Shown: positions 1 to 9,159, counted from the first letter of the stretch. The stretch is DNA of 64,000 bases from Candidatus Alloclostridium intestinigallinarum (GCA_904382605.1 CAJFJA010000003.1:100599-164598); one strand, 5' to 3'. Notes: generated by a model from the sequence alone, not told the origin. Numbers and translations are program-made.

Positions 1-1
1 A

Positions 2-388
2 AAGGACGGCGGAAAAACCACGGTTACGCGGACGGTGGCTTCTTCGACGGAATTTATCGGGCAGTACGATACCAGGGTGTGGAAAAAGACGCCGGGGCAT
101 GCCGCCGAATATAAGAGGGATTATGTGTGGAGAAATAAATGCGTCGGCGTAAAGGAAGGGTACGTCAACGGGGACAAAGTGGCATATTATACCACGCACA
201 CGCATATGGACGGAAGGGACGTGTATTACAGATACGGATATATTTATCAAATAGATTTGGCAACGGACGGTGCGGATAAACTGATTTTGCCCGACAATGC
301 GGATATTAAGATATTGGCGGCGACGGCGTATAACGGCGATTGCCGCATTGCCGATATAACCCGCAAGGCGGACAGATACGAAATATGA
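2..388 (+). CDS. C-terminal end of a GH38 alpha-mannosidase-like protein (5' truncated by window)
   Basis: The frame is open from the first bases of the window, so the gene begins upstream and the GTG at 35 is not a true start. The visible 128 or so residues match the C-terminal part typical of glycoside hydrolase family 38 alpha-mannosidase-like proteins: an FIGQYD.RVW stretch, a YYTTHTHMDGRDVYYRYG stretch (the family usually has a W-x-x-THRH-x-P-x-G-x-N pattern) and a closing LILPDNADIKILAATA segment, which resembles the LPDN-x-x-I-x-I-x-A-x-T-x-A ending seen in that family. The catalytic N-terminal domain lies outside the window, so activity cannot be judged. It ends in a GC hairpin and is followed by a beta-galactosidase with its own promoter, which fits a carbohydrate-use neighbourhood. 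The family call rests on the C-terminal signature only. Confidence 0.6.
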   Translation, partial: KDGGKTTVTRTVASSTEFIGQYDTRVWKKTPGHAAEYKRDYVWRNKCVGVKEGYVNGDKVAYYTTHTHMDGRDVYYRYGYIYQIDLATDGADKLILPDNADIKILAATAYNGDCRIADITRKADRYEI

Positions 389-401
389 CGCATACGAAGA
401 C

Positions 402-425
402 GGCGGGGCGGAAGAATTCCCCGCC
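402..425 (+). terminator. GC-rich hairpin after the GH38-like gene
   Basis: GGCGGGG (402-408) pairs with CCCCGCC (419-425) around a 10-nt loop, 14 nt after the stop codon. The downstream tract GGAAATTTG is only weakly T-rich, so it may be an inefficient terminator. Confidence 0.45.
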
Positions 426-437
426 GGAAATTTGTTC

Positions 438-466
438 TTGCGCATATTGCGCGCGTATGTTATAAT
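438..466 (+). promoter_or_regulatory. Sigma-A-type promoter of the beta-galactosidase gene
   Basis: TTGCGC (438-443), 17-bp spacer, perfect TATAAT (461-466). It sits 27 bp before the ATG at 493, which has a GGAGAGG ribosome site. No obvious operator palindrome is seen next to it. Confidence 0.6.
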
Positions 467-492
467 AATTAAAATGGCATCAGGAGAGGGAT

Positions 493-3400
493 ATGATTTA
501 CCGTTTCAGGCACGATAAGTACAACGATTTTTCCGTATTCGAGGAAAACAAACTTGCGCCGCGCGCTTATTTTATTCCGTTTAGGAGCAAAAAAGAGTGC
601 GATAACGTCAAGTATTACGAAGAAAGATATAAGAGCGGAATGGTGCGCTGTTTAAGCGGCGAATGGGACTTTTTATACTATAAGCAGGTGGACGACGTGC
701 CGCTTGCGATTGATTCCTATTTCCAGAAATTCGATAAGATAGCCGTCCCCGGCTGCTGGCAGTTCGAAGGATACGAAAAGCCCTACTACGTCAACGTGAG
801 ATACCAGTTCGACCCCCGTCCGCCCTACGTCCCCGCGAGCAAGGGCGTCGTGGGCAAGCGTGAAAAGCTGGGCAGGGGCGGAAAAAGCGCGCCCAAAGGG
901 ACTGTGGAAGTATATAACAGCGTGGGCGTTTACCGTAAAAAATTCCACATAAAGCACGCGACGAAACACGTCCTTACCTTCCTGGGCGCGTCTTCCTGCA
1001 TACAGCTTTACGTCAACGGAAGATACGTCGGTTACAGCGAAGGCAGCCACAATACCGCCGAATTCGACATAACGGGCTACATATTCGACGGCGAAAACGA
1101 GATGGTGGTCATGGTGTACAAGTGGTGCACGGGCACTTATCTGGAAGCGCAGGATATGTTCCGCAACAACGGCATTTTCCGCGACGTGTATCTTACCGAT
1201 TACGACGACAGTTATGTGTGGGACTTCGGCTGGAAAGCCGTATGCAACGATAAAGATTACCGCATCTATCTGCATACCGACGCCGTTCTGGCGGAGGGGG
1301 CGGAACTTACTGCCAGCCTGTATTACAAAGACGAACTCGTCTATACCGGCAAGGCGGGCGGAGATACCGTGATAGACGTGCCTTCCGCGGCGCAGTGGAC
1401 GGCGGAAACTCCCGAACTTTATATGCTCTATCTCACTATTGTGAGGGACGGGAAAGAGGTGTTCTGCGCAAGGCAGGAGATAGGGCTGAGGAATATCGGA
1501 ATAAAGGGCAACGTGCTTTATTACAACAACGCCGCAATCAAACTCAAAGGCGTGAACCACCACGATACCGACCCGGACAGGGGCTGGTGCATGACGGCGG
1601 AGCAGATACTGCGCGACGTAAAACTGATGAAGGACTTCAACTGCAACTGCGTGCGCACTTCGCATTATCCGCCCGATCCGGTGCTTCTGAAAGCGGCGAA
1701 TTACACGGGTCTGTACGTAGTGGACGAAGCGGATATAGAAACGCACGGTTTCGGCGCGTCCGCGCCCTTTTACGACGTGAGCAGGCTCAGCCGCGACCCG
1801 CGTTGGAAAAACAGGTATTGGGACAGGGTGTACCGTATGTATATGCGCGACAGGAACAATCCCTGCGTAATCATGTGGTCGCTGGGCAACGAATCGGGCG
1901 GATACAGGTGCCAGGATTACTGCTATACCAATCTGAAATCGCTGGATACCGTCACTCCCGTTCATTACGAGGGCGTATGCCATACCCGCCGCTGGTGTTA
2001 CGACGTGGTGTCGCTGATGTATCCTTCCACGGAAAACTGCGAAAAATACGCGGAAGGGAAAATGCCGGCGAAATATTACCGCGCGCCCTTCTTCCTGTGC
2101 GAATACGCGCACGCCATGGGCGTTGGCGCAGGCTCGCTGGATAAGTATGTGGAACTGTTCGATTCTTTCGACGGCTTTTTAGGCGGCTGCATTTGGGAAT
2201 TTGCCGACCACGCCGCCAAGGACGCCTCCGGCAACTATATGTACGGCGGAGATAACGGAGAAGCGGTGCACGACGGCAACTTCTGCGTAGACGGACTTTT
2301 CTATCCCGACCGCACTCCTCATACGGGCGCGCTTTCCATGCGCGCGGCGTACAGACCGGTCAGGGCGTCCTACATATCCAGCAACAGATACCGTTTCCGC
2401 AGCGAATACTTCTTTGCCGCGGCGGAAATGAAGGTGGAATGGAAGTGCCTTATGTTCGGAGAAGTCGCGGCAAGCGGGGAATTCGACCTGGAAATCGCGC
2501 CGCGCGACTTTACCGACGTGACGTTGAAGCACCCTCTGCCCGACATCACCAACGACTGCTATATGGTGTTCACCTACCGCCGCAAGATTGACGGGGTGGA
2601 GGTGGCTTCCGAACAGATAGAGCTTTGCAAATACATTCCCACCCTGATAGAAGTGGGCAGGGGCGACCTTGCCCTTGTGGAGGAGAACGACAAGACGATA
2701 GTCACTTCCGAAGAGGGCGGCAGAAAGATACGCATAGTGTTCGACAGCGTGGGCGGCAATATAGAATCGTATACGGTGGACGGAGAGGAATACCTTGCCC
2801 TTGACGTGGAGAACAAGGGGTTCAACCTGCTCATGTACGCCGCCCCGATTGACAACTATATGAACGTGGACTGGCTGTGGAACGCCCGCGGTTTCCGCGA
2901 CATATCCGTGACGTGCGACAGGTTCAACGCGGAAAAGAAGGTGGAGAACAAGGTTGGCAGGGCGGAAATACAGGTCGTGCAGACGGTCAATCTGGGCGGA
3001 AAAAAGAGAATGAGGTTCTTTGTGAATTACACGGTATGGCATAACGGCTATATCGACGTGACCGCTTCTCTCTATTCGCCGTTCGCGTACGATATGCCGC
3101 GCTACGGTATGTCGCTTGTCATGCCCGGCAAATTCGGCAGGGCGGAATATTACGGGCTGGGACCGGAGGAAAATTATCCCGACTTCAAGACGCAAAGCGT
3201 GATGGGCGATTACAGCTGCGACGTGAAGGATATGTACGTTCCCTATATAAAACCGCAGGATTCGGGTATCCGCGGCGAATGCAGGCGCGCGAGCGTTACG
3301 GACGGAAGCGGCAGAGGCTTTGCCTTTATCGCGGGCGACGGTCAGACGTTCTCCTTCACCGCGCAGGACGTAGACCCGGACAGCCTGCTCGAAGTCACGC

Positions 3401-3570
3401 ACGACCACGAGGTGGTCAGGACGGACAGGACGTACGTATCGCTGCTCAGATTCGTGCGCGGCGTGGGCAGCAACAGCTGCGGTCCGGACGCGCGCAGGGA
3501 ATACCGCCTTTATACGGGCAGGAAGAAGGAACTGAACTTTACTTTCAGACTTATGCCGTTGTTCGGCTGA
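493..3570 (+). CDS. lacZ: Beta-galactosidase, glycoside hydrolase family 2 (LacZ type)
   Basis: A 1025-residue cytoplasmic beta-galactosidase, the length of the classical LacZ family (about 1020). The N-terminal jelly-roll carries VPGCWQFEGYEKPYYVNV, the central TIM barrel carries KGVNHHDTDPDRGWCM, and the acid/base glutamate is E467 in MWSLGNESGG. The nucleophile is E537 in FLCEYAHAMG, the same number as in E. coli LacZ. The C-terminal part includes YYGLGPEENYPD of the beta-galactosidase small-chain domain. It should hydrolyse terminal beta-galactosides to galactose. No signal peptide is present. ATG at 493 has a good ribosome site (AGGAGAGG) and its own promoter. The next gene, rarA, begins 19 bp after the stop, so read-through transcription is likely although the functions are unrelated. 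Confidence 0.95.
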   Translation: MIYRFRHDKYNDFSVFEENKLAPRAYFIPFRSKKECDNVKYYEERYKSGMVRCLSGEWDFLYYKQVDDVPLAIDSYFQKFDKIAVPGCWQFEGYEKPYYVNVRYQFDPRPPYVPASKGVVGKREKLGRGGKSAPKGTVEVYNSVGVYRKKFHIKHATKHVLTFLGASSCIQLYVNGRYVGYSEGSHNTAEFDITGYIFDGENEMVVMVYKWCTGTYLEAQDMFRNNGIFRDVYLTDYDDSYVWDFGWKAVCNDKDYRIYLHTDAVLAEGAELTASLYYKDELVYTGKAGGDTVIDVPSAAQWTAETPELYMLYLTIVRDGKEVFCARQEIGLRNIGIKGNVLYYNNAAIKLKGVNHHDTDPDRGWCMTAEQILRDVKLMKDFNCNCVRTSHYPPDPVLLKAANYTGLYVVDEADIETHGFGASAPFYDVSRLSRDPRWKNRYWDRVYRMYMRDRNNPCVIMWSLGNESGGYRCQDYCYTNLKSLDTVTPVHYEGVCHTRRWCYDVVSLMYPSTENCEKYAEGKMPAKYYRAPFFLCEYAHAMGVGAGSLDKYVELFDSFDGFLGGCIWEFADHAAKDASGNYMYGGDNGEAVHDGNFCVDGLFYPDRTPHTGALSMRAAYRPVRASYISSNRYRFRSEYFFAAAEMKVEWKCLMFGEVAASGEFDLEIAPRDFTDVTLKHPLPDITNDCYMVFTYRRKIDGVEVASEQIELCKYIPTLIEVGRGDLALVEENDKTIVTSEEGGRKIRIVFDSVGGNIESYTVDGEEYLALDVENKGFNLLMYAAPIDNYMNVDWLWNARGFRDISVTCDRFNAEKKVENKVGRAEIQVVQTVNLGGKKRMRFFVNYTVWHNGYIDVTASLYSPFAYDMPRYGMSLVMPGKFGRAEYYGLGPEENYPDFKTQSVMGDYSCDVKDMYVPYIKPQDSGIRGECRRASVTDGSGRGFAFIAGDGQTFSFTAQDVDPDSLLEVTHDHEVVRTDRTYVSLLRFVRGVGSNSCGPDARREYRLYTGRKKELNFTFRLMPLFG

Positions 3571-3589
3571 ACCGCGGCGGGGGGACAGA

Positions 3590-4915
3590 ATGCAACAGAT
3601 GGGCTTGTTTGACGACGGAAAAGGCGAACCGCTGGCGGCGCGCCTGCGTCCGCGCGGTCTGGACGAATTCGTGGGGCAGAAGCACCTTTTGGGCGAGGGG
3701 AAAATTCTCCGCCGCCTGATAGAGGGCGACAATATCGGCTCCATGATATTCTGGGGTCCGCCGGGGGTGGGCAAAACCACGCTCGCCAGAATAATCGCGC
3801 ACAGAACCAAGGCGCGCTTTGTGGACTTTTCCGCGGTCACCAGCGGCATAAAAGAGATAAAGCAGGTGATGGAGGACGCGGACAAGGGCAGGCGTTTCGG
3901 AGAAAAGACAATTCTTTTCGTGGACGAAATACACCGCTTCAATAAAGCCCAGCAGGACGCCTTTCTGCCTTACGTGGAAAAGGGCAGTATAATTTTAATA
4001 GGCGCAACCACGGAAAATCCGTCGTTTGAAGTGAACGGCGCATTGCTTTCCCGCTGTAAAGTGTTCGTGTTGCAGGCGCTTTCGGAAGAGGACATTATGC
4101 AGCTTCTGCAACGGGCGGTAACCGACCCGCGCGGCTTCGGGGATATGAAGGTGGACATATCGCAGGACTGCCTGAAAATGATAGCGGTGTTTGCAAACGG
4201 GGACGCGCGCAGCGCGCTGTCCACGCTGGAAATGGCGGTGCTCAACGGCGACGAGGACGAAAACGGCGTGACCGTCACCGCGGAAACGGTGGAAAGCTGT
4301 ACTTCGCGCAAATCGCTTTTGTACGACAAGACGGGCGAGGAGCATTACAATCTCATATCCGCCCTGCACAAGTCCATGCGCAATTCCGACCCCGACGCGG
4401 CTGTGTATTGGCTGGCGCGTATGCTGGAAGCGGGCGAAGATCCGCTTTATATCGCGCGCAGGGTGATAAGGTTCGCAAGCGAGGATATAGGACTTGCCGA
4501 CCCCAAGGCGCTGGAAATCGCCGTGGCGGCTTACCAGGCGTGCCACTTTATAGGTATGCCCGAATGCAGCGTGCACCTTACGCAGGCGGTGGTGTATATG
4601 TCCGTCGCGCCCAAGTCAAACGCCCTTTACATGGCGTACGAGAGCGCGAAAAAGGACGCGCTGTCCATGCTGTCCGAACCGGTGCCGGCGGTCATACGCA
4701 ACGCCCCCACCAAACTTATGAAGGAACTCGGTTACGGCAAGGGGTACCAATACGCCCACGATACTAAAGAAAAGCTGACGAATATGCAGTGCCTGCCCGA
4801 TAATCTGCTGGGCAGGACGTATTATACTCCCGCGGGCGAGGGCGCGGAAGCCAGGATAAAAGCCCGTCTGGAAGAGATAAAAAAGTGGAAAAAAGAGCAC
4901 GGGGCAAAGGACTGA
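3590..4915 (+). CDS. rarA: Replication-associated recombination protein A (RarA/MgsA AAA+ ATPase)
   Basis: A 441-residue clamp-loader-like AAA+ ATPase that acts at stalled or collapsed forks. The N-terminus has the family signature ARLRPRGLDEFVGQ, then Walker A GPPGVGKTT (about residues 58-66), Walker B ILFVDEIHRF and the sensor stretch GATTENPSFEVN. The C-terminal MgsA tetramerisation domain is intact (e.g. WLARMLEAGEDPLYIARR). Length matches the family (about 420-450). The ATG at 3590 follows a GGCGGGGGGA ribosome site and lies 19 bp after lacZ. Nothing is missing, so this is a confident call. The E. coli and B. subtilis homologues differ in synteny, so the neighbours say little. Confidence 0.95.
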   Translation: MQQMGLFDDGKGEPLAARLRPRGLDEFVGQKHLLGEGKILRRLIEGDNIGSMIFWGPPGVGKTTLARIIAHRTKARFVDFSAVTSGIKEIKQVMEDADKGRRFGEKTILFVDEIHRFNKAQQDAFLPYVEKGSIILIGATTENPSFEVNGALLSRCKVFVLQALSEEDIMQLLQRAVTDPRGFGDMKVDISQDCLKMIAVFANGDARSALSTLEMAVLNGDEDENGVTVTAETVESCTSRKSLLYDKTGEEHYNLISALHKSMRNSDPDAAVYWLARMLEAGEDPLYIARRVIRFASEDIGLADPKALEIAVAAYQACHFIGMPECSVHLTQAVVYMSVAPKSNALYMAYESAKKDALSMLSEPVPAVIRNAPTKLMKELGYGKGYQYAHDTKEKLTNMQCLPDNLLGRTYYTPAGEGAEARIKARLEEIKKWKKEHGAKD

Positions 4916-4948
4916 AACGCGCGTTTAAGCGGTAATTAAAAATCTTTG

Positions 4949-4977
4949 TTGCAAAATGCGTTTTGCCGCGGTAAAAT
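4949..4977 (+). promoter_or_regulatory. Promoter for the alkaline phosphatase gene
   Basis: TTGCAA (4949-4954), 17-bp spacer, TAAAAT (4972-4977), about 60 bp before the ATG. No recognisable Pho box is seen upstream, so phosphate control is not supported by sequence. Confidence 0.5.
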
Positions 4978-5035
4978 GCAGACGTGAGGGAAAAAGAGGG
5001 CTTCGCGCTCTGAATAAACATATAAGGGGAATATT

Positions 5036-6151
5036 ATGGAATCAGGCAGAAAAAAGGCGGTAAAGATAACCGCGCTCGTTCTTGTCGCGGTCGTTATTGC
5101 GGCGGTGGTAGTGCTGTCGGGACTTGCGATAGCGCGCGTCGTGGAGATTGACAACGCGGAAAATTACGCTATAGAGTACGGCGGCGGCAGAATGAACGTT
5201 ATATTCATGATAGGCGACGGAATGGGCTTCAACCACGTCGCCGCGGCGGAAGCTGAGTACGGAGAGCTGTTTTTTACGGGTAACGCGGACGTGAGCGGAG
5301 AGGTAACCACCTTTTCTAGGAACGTATTCGGACCTACGGACAGCGCCGCTGCCGCCACCGCGCTTGCCACGGGCAGAAAGACGGGCAACGGGCAGATAGG
5401 ACAGTACAACGGAAAAGAATTCGTTTCGCTGTCGGAAACGGCGTCGGACGAAGGAATGGCGGTCGGCATAATAGCCACCGAAGGGGTGGACGGAGCCACG
5501 CCCGCGGGCTTTTCCGCGCACACTTCTTCCAGAAACGATATTGACGGAATACTCGAAGACCAGCTTGCAAGCGGAATAGATTTGTTTTTCGGAAGCAATG
5601 CGGAAAGATACGTTCCGCTTAAAGATAAGATAGAGGGCGCGGGGTACGCTTTCGCGCAGGATCTTTCGCAGGCGCAGGCGGCGGAGGGCAAAGTGTTCGC
5701 CGCGTTTGAAGAAGTGCCGCCCGGCGGCAGCGGCGGAACAAAGCCTTCGCTTGCGTCGCTCACCGCGGCGGCGATCGAAAAACTTTCCGCGGACGAAGAC
5801 GGATTTTTCCTTATGGTGGAAGAAAGCCATATAGACAAGTGCAGCCACAGCAACGACCTTGCCGGCGCGCTCGAACACGTCAAGGCGTACGACGAGGCGG
5901 TCAGAACGGCGGTGGAATACGCGGAGCGCATAGGAAACACGCTGGTAATAGTCACCGCGGACCACGAAACGGGCGGACTGCAATACAACGGCGAAACGGC
6001 GGATATGCTCAACGACGGCATGTATACGCGCGATTCGCACAGCAGCGCGAACGTGCCTTACTTTGTGTTCGGGGATATTGATTACGAATTTGCGGACGTT
6101 ATGGACAACACCTGGCTTTCGCGCCTGTGCCGCGCCGTACTGTCCGCCTGA
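5036..6151 (+). CDS. phoA: Alkaline phosphatase, membrane-anchored
   Basis: A 371-residue PhoA-superfamily phosphomonoesterase. The first 35 residues contain a basic start followed by one hydrophobic segment (about 12-32), which would be a signal anchor or uncleaved signal placing the enzyme outside the membrane. Metal and catalytic motifs are present: FMIGDGMGFNH (D61), the nucleophile S103 in GPTDSAAAATALATG, EESHIDKCSH, and VTADHETGG. The length is shorter than E. coli PhoA (471), as is common in Firmicutes versions. It would release phosphate from external phosphomonoesters. Ribosome site AAGGGGA before ATG 5036. luxS follows after 7 bp, so the two are probably co-transcribed. Confidence 0.9.
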   Translation: MESGRKKAVKITALVLVAVVIAAVVVLSGLAIARVVEIDNAENYAIEYGGGRMNVIFMIGDGMGFNHVAAAEAEYGELFFTGNADVSGEVTTFSRNVFGPTDSAAAATALATGRKTGNGQIGQYNGKEFVSLSETASDEGMAVGIIATEGVDGATPAGFSAHTSSRNDIDGILEDQLASGIDLFFGSNAERYVPLKDKIEGAGYAFAQDLSQAQAAEGKVFAAFEEVPPGGSGGTKPSLASLTAAAIEKLSADEDGFFLMVEESHIDKCSHSNDLAGALEHVKAYDEAVRTAVEYAERIGNTLVIVTADHETGGLQYNGETADMLNDGMYTRDSHSSANVPYFVFGDIDYEFADVMDNTWLSRLCRAVLSA

Positions 6152-6158
6152 GGAACAT

Positions 6159-6632
6159 ATGGAGAAAATAGCAAGTTTTACGATAGACCATCTCAATCTG
6201 AGGTCGGGAATTTATCTCTCGCGCAGGGACGGGCGCGGCGATACCGCGGTAACCACTTTCGATTTGCGGCTTACCATGCCCAACCGCGAACCCGCGGCGG
6301 ACATAGCCGCCCTGCACACGATAGAGCACCTGGGCGCTACCTTTTTGAGAAACGGGGAGCATAAGGACGAGATAGTTTACTTCGGTCCCATGGGGTGCAG
6401 GACGGGCTGCTATTTGCTCATGTTCGGCGATAAAACGCCGCAGGACATCTTTCCGATGGTCGTGGATATGTGCGATTTCATTCTGAATTTCAGCGGGGAG
6501 ATCCCCGGCGCAAAGGCGGACGAATGCGGCAATTACTTAGAGCACAATCTCGATATGGCAAAATATTATATATCAATATATAAGGACAGGCTTGTCAGAG
6601 AGCGGAATTTCGACTATCCGACAAAAGAATAA
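6159..6632 (+). CDS. luxS: S-ribosylhomocysteine lyase (autoinducer-2 synthase)
   Basis: A 157-residue LuxS, the usual length. It cleaves S-ribosylhomocysteine to homocysteine and DPD, the precursor of autoinducer-2, in the activated methyl cycle. The zinc ligands are in HTIEHLGAT (HxxEH), the catalytic cysteine is in CRTGCY, and the third zinc ligand is in ADECGNYLEHNL. The frame is open further upstream to 6063, overlapping the phosphatase gene, but ATG 6159 gives the exact family N-terminus (MEKIASFTIDH) and has a weak AGGAA site. No pfs or metK gene is nearby; the pairing with phoA seems to be local and not a methyl-cycle operon. Confidence 0.95.
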   Translation: MEKIASFTIDHLNLRSGIYLSRRDGRGDTAVTTFDLRLTMPNREPAADIAALHTIEHLGATFLRNGEHKDEIVYFGPMGCRTGCYLLMFGDKTPQDIFPMVVDMCDFILNFSGEIPGAKADECGNYLEHNLDMAKYYISIYKDRLVRERNFDYPTKE

Positions 6633-6654
6633 TAAAACGATAGGGGGAAGAAAA

Positions 6655-8157
6655 ATGAATGTCGGAACGGGCAGAACGGGTAAGATAATTTGCGCGCTTT
6701 TCTGCGTACTGAATTTGTTTGCGATAGTCGCGCTCGCCGTGCTTGCGGCGCTCGGCGGAAGCGGCACGGCGGGTACGGTTTTCGGCGCGCTTTGTCTTGC
6801 CGTGTTGTGCGCGGACGTGATATACGCCGCAATACAAAAAAGGCTGGCATTGACGCGCATAACAGTGAGCGTGCTCGCGGTGGTGCTCGATTACGCCGTC
6901 GGCATTTCGACGGGGCTTTCCGTCTTTGCTGACAGTAAAAATATTTTCGGGCTTGTACTGCTTATTGCGGCGTATGCCGTAAACGGAGCGTTGGGCGCGT
7001 ACGCCGTTTTCGGGAAAGGAACGGGCAGGGAGATAAAGCGTCTGAAACCCGTGTGCGCGGCAGTCGGGGCGGCGGGACTTCTTGCAACGGCAATTGCGGC
7101 AGTCGTCATGGTTGCAACGCCAACCTATGCCGCCACGAACGCGGTTAATACGGCGGCGGTTTTCATAACTTTGTGCGCGGCGTTTTTGTCGCTCGTCATT
7201 TACGGCGCGCCCCCTAAGGCGGTACTTGCCGCCGCGTCCCTGCTCGCGGTTGCGGGAATCGTACCGACGGCAATAAACGAAGGCGCGGCGTTTTCCGATG
7301 CGGAAAGGGCGGTTGCGAACGTGGAGAGCGTGTTCGGACAGGTGCCTTACGAAGAGGGAATGTTAAAAGCCCCTTACGACTTTTCGCTGGAATTTTTCGG
7401 AATATCGACGGAAAACTATACGCTTGAAAGGGATAAGGTGTATTTTGACGGAGAGGATATTTACGGCGCGCTTACTTTGAAGTACGACGCATATTATCCG
7501 AACGTGGAAAGCAGGGGCGTGCTCATCAATCTGCACGGCAGCGGCGGCGATAAGGACACGGGCAACTACGCCCACCGCAACAAGTATTTCGCTTCGCGCG
7601 GCTATACGGTTTTCGACATTCAGTACGGCGACTATAACGAGGCGGATACGGGTGACGAGAGGTGGTTTTCTTCCGATACGGAAAGGGTGGAATTCCTTTT
7701 GAAGTACATAGACGAATTTATCGTATACGCAAGCGGCGCGGAGGAGGCTGCGGATTGGAACAACCTCTTCATTACCGGCGTATCCATGGGCGGTACGTCC
7801 GCAAGCAGGTATGCGCTCAGCTACGGCAATTCCCTCAATACGCTAGAAAACGTGACTTTGCGCGGAATAATTCCCGTATATCCCGGGTACAGCAGCGGGG
7901 ACGAAGGGGTGCTCGACTGCCTGGGCAATCTTTCCAAGGACAGTACGCCCTGCCTTGTGGTAATGGGACTTTACGACAAAGTGGTGTCGCCGACCGCGGC
8001 AAAGGAATATAAAGCCGCCTACGACGCGGCGGGCGCAAAGTGCGCGGCGGTGGAAATATCGTTTGCGGGGCACAACTGCGACTACTTTATGTCTGGCAGA
8101 AGCAACCAGCTTACCACTTACTGCGCGGAACGCTTTATGGCGGCGCTAAGCGTATAA
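6655..8157 (+). CDS. Multi-pass membrane protein with C-terminal alpha/beta hydrolase domain
   Basis: A 500-residue protein in two parts. Residues about 1-215 form roughly seven or eight hydrophobic segments. Residues about 230-500 are an alpha/beta hydrolase: oxyanion loop GVLINLHGSGGDKDTGN, nucleophile elbow GVSMGGTS with S377, and the probable catalytic histidine H473 in FAGHNCDYF. This suggests a membrane-tethered esterase or peptidase of unknown substrate; the hydrolase part resembles S9/BAAT-type enzymes. The frame is open to 6592, but ATG 6655 has the strong TAGGGGGAAG ribosome site and removes overlap with luxS. Gap to luxS is 22 bp, so it probably belongs to the phoA-luxS transcript. 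A hairpin terminator follows. Confidence 0.75.
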   Translation: MNVGTGRTGKIICALFCVLNLFAIVALAVLAALGGSGTAGTVFGALCLAVLCADVIYAAIQKRLALTRITVSVLAVVLDYAVGISTGLSVFADSKNIFGLVLLIAAYAVNGALGAYAVFGKGTGREIKRLKPVCAAVGAAGLLATAIAAVVMVATPTYAATNAVNTAAVFITLCAAFLSLVIYGAPPKAVLAAASLLAVAGIVPTAINEGAAFSDAERAVANVESVFGQVPYEEGMLKAPYDFSLEFFGISTENYTLERDKVYFDGEDIYGALTLKYDAYYPNVESRGVLINLHGSGGDKDTGNYAHRNKYFASRGYTVFDIQYGDYNEADTGDERWFSSDTERVEFLLKYIDEFIVYASGAEEAADWNNLFITGVSMGGTSASRYALSYGNSLNTLENVTLRGIIPVYPGYSSGDEGVLDCLGNLSKDSTPCLVVMGLYDKVVSPTAAKEYKAAYDAAGAKCAAVEISFAGHNCDYFMSGRSNQLTTYCAERFMAALSV

Positions 8158-8186
8158 AAGTCCGACGGGCGATTGAAAAAACGGAA

Positions 8187-8211
8187 AAACCACCGTCTTT
8201 GCGGTGGTTTT
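8187..8211. terminator. Bidirectional intrinsic terminator
   Basis: AAAA-CCACCG (8190-8195), loop TCTTTG, CGGTGG (8202-8207)-TTTT. It lies between the convergent hydrolase gene (plus) and the 40-residue small protein (minus) and has T/A tracts on both sides. Confidence 0.8.
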
Positions 8212-8217
8212 AAGTAT

Positions 8218-8340
8218 TCAGTCGGACAGAATGTTTATCAGCTTGTCCTTAAAAGGCTTTGCCTTTTTCTTGGGTCTTGAAGTTTCCATTGCGAGCGCGG
8301 TTATAAGTCCCACGCTCATTCCCAGCATAAATCCTTTCAT
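8218..8340 (-). CDS. Small single-pass membrane protein, 40 residues
   Basis: A short minus-strand reading frame of 40 codons with ATG at 8340 and stop at 8218-8220. It starts MKGFMLGMSVGLITALAMET, a glycine-containing hydrophobic helix of about 16 residues, followed by a strongly basic stretch (SRPKKKAKPFKDK) and ends NILSD. A near-consensus ribosome site, AAAGGAGGTGCGCT, directly precedes the ATG, which is the main reason to accept it. The layout (N-terminal helix, then lysine-rich tail) resembles the start of YtxH-like small envelope proteins, but it is far shorter and I cannot assign a family. Its stop lies next to a bidirectional terminator. It is 42 bp downstream of the GDPD gene's stop on the same strand's opposite side, i.e. 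downstream in the LUD-GDPD-small ORF direction. Confidence 0.7.
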   Translation of the reverse strand: MKGFMLGMSVGLITALAMETSRPKKKAKPFKDKLINILSD

Positions 8341-8381
8341 AGCGCACCTCCTTTACGGGAGTGTGTGCGTTAACCGGGGAA

Positions 8382-9149
8382 TTATTCGGACGCTTTGGCG
8401 GAGAGGAATTTTTTCGCCGTATCCACGCTTATGTAGTCCGCGTTCTTGTCATCGCACTCGAAGATGATGTTGTCCGCGAGTTCAAGCGCCGCGGAGTAGT
8501 TTTCCGCTGTGCGTATCGTCCACATTATTATCATCTTTTCGGGGTGTTCTTTCTTTATCTTCCCGAAGTATTCCGCGCGCGGCTTTCTCACGGGAATTGC
8601 AAGAAAATCCATTTTTTTGTACTGTCTGCGCGCCTTCGCGGGGAAGAATTGGAAGGAATAGGTGTCGTAAAGCTGACCTATCACGACTTCGGGGTGGTGC
8701 TTTACCCACCAATCCGTTATCGCCCAGTTGAAAGATTCTATGCACCACTTGCCGGGGAAGTCTTTCAGGGCTTCGTAAACGGCGGAGCAGGTGGCGTGCA
8801 CGCGCGTAGTGGTCTTTATCTCCACGATAAGTCTGCCGTCCGCGCCCAAATCTTCAAGCACGTCGCTGAACAGGGGAATAGTCTCCTTCGTGCCTATAAG
8901 CGGATAGTTTTCCAGCTTGTCCGTGTCTATCCTGTAAGGGGAGAGCTTCATTCCGCACATTCTCTTCAACGTCGCGTCGTGGTGGACAATCAGCCTGCCG
9001 TCCTTTGTCAGATACACGTCCAGCTCGCTCCCCATACCGCTTTTTGCGGCGCGCAGAAACGCCGCGCGCGAATTTTCGGGAATATCGCGGTTGTTGTGCA
9101 GTCCGCGGTGGCAGAACACCGTTTCTTTTAACCATTGCATATCTTTCAT
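8382..9149 (-). CDS. Glycerophosphodiester phosphodiesterase
   Basis: A 255-residue GDPD-family TIM-barrel enzyme that hydrolyses glycerophosphodiesters to glycerol-3-phosphate and an alcohol. Family residues are visible: H14-R15 in FCHRGLHNN, E42 and D44 in SELDVYLTKDG, and H57-D58 in IVHHDATL; later VEIKTT carries another metal ligand. There is no signal peptide, so it should be cytosolic like UgpQ. Length is typical of the short bacterial forms. ATG 9149 has a GAGGA site eight bases upstream. It follows the LUD-domain gene by 10 bp on the minus strand, so the two form an operon, transcribed from the promoter at about 9802-9829. Confidence 0.9.
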   Translation of the reverse strand: MKDMQWLKETVFCHRGLHNNRDIPENSRAAFLRAAKSGMGSELDVYLTKDGRLIVHHDATLKRMCGMKLSPYRIDTDKLENYPLIGTKETIPLFSDVLEDLGADGRLIVEIKTTTRVHATCSAVYEALKDFPGKWCIESFNWAITDWWVKHHPEVVIGQLYDTYSFQFFPAKARRQYKKMDFLAIPVRKPRAEYFGKIKKEHPEKMIIMWTIRTAENYSAALELADNIIFECDDKNADYISVDTAKKFLSAKASE

Positions 9150-9159
9150 ATATCTATCC

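Noticed and set aside
2179..6196. Long minus-strand frames opposite lacZ, rarA and phoA
   Set aside because: Antisense shadows caused by high GC at third codon positions; composition is rich in Arg/His/Ala and without motifs.
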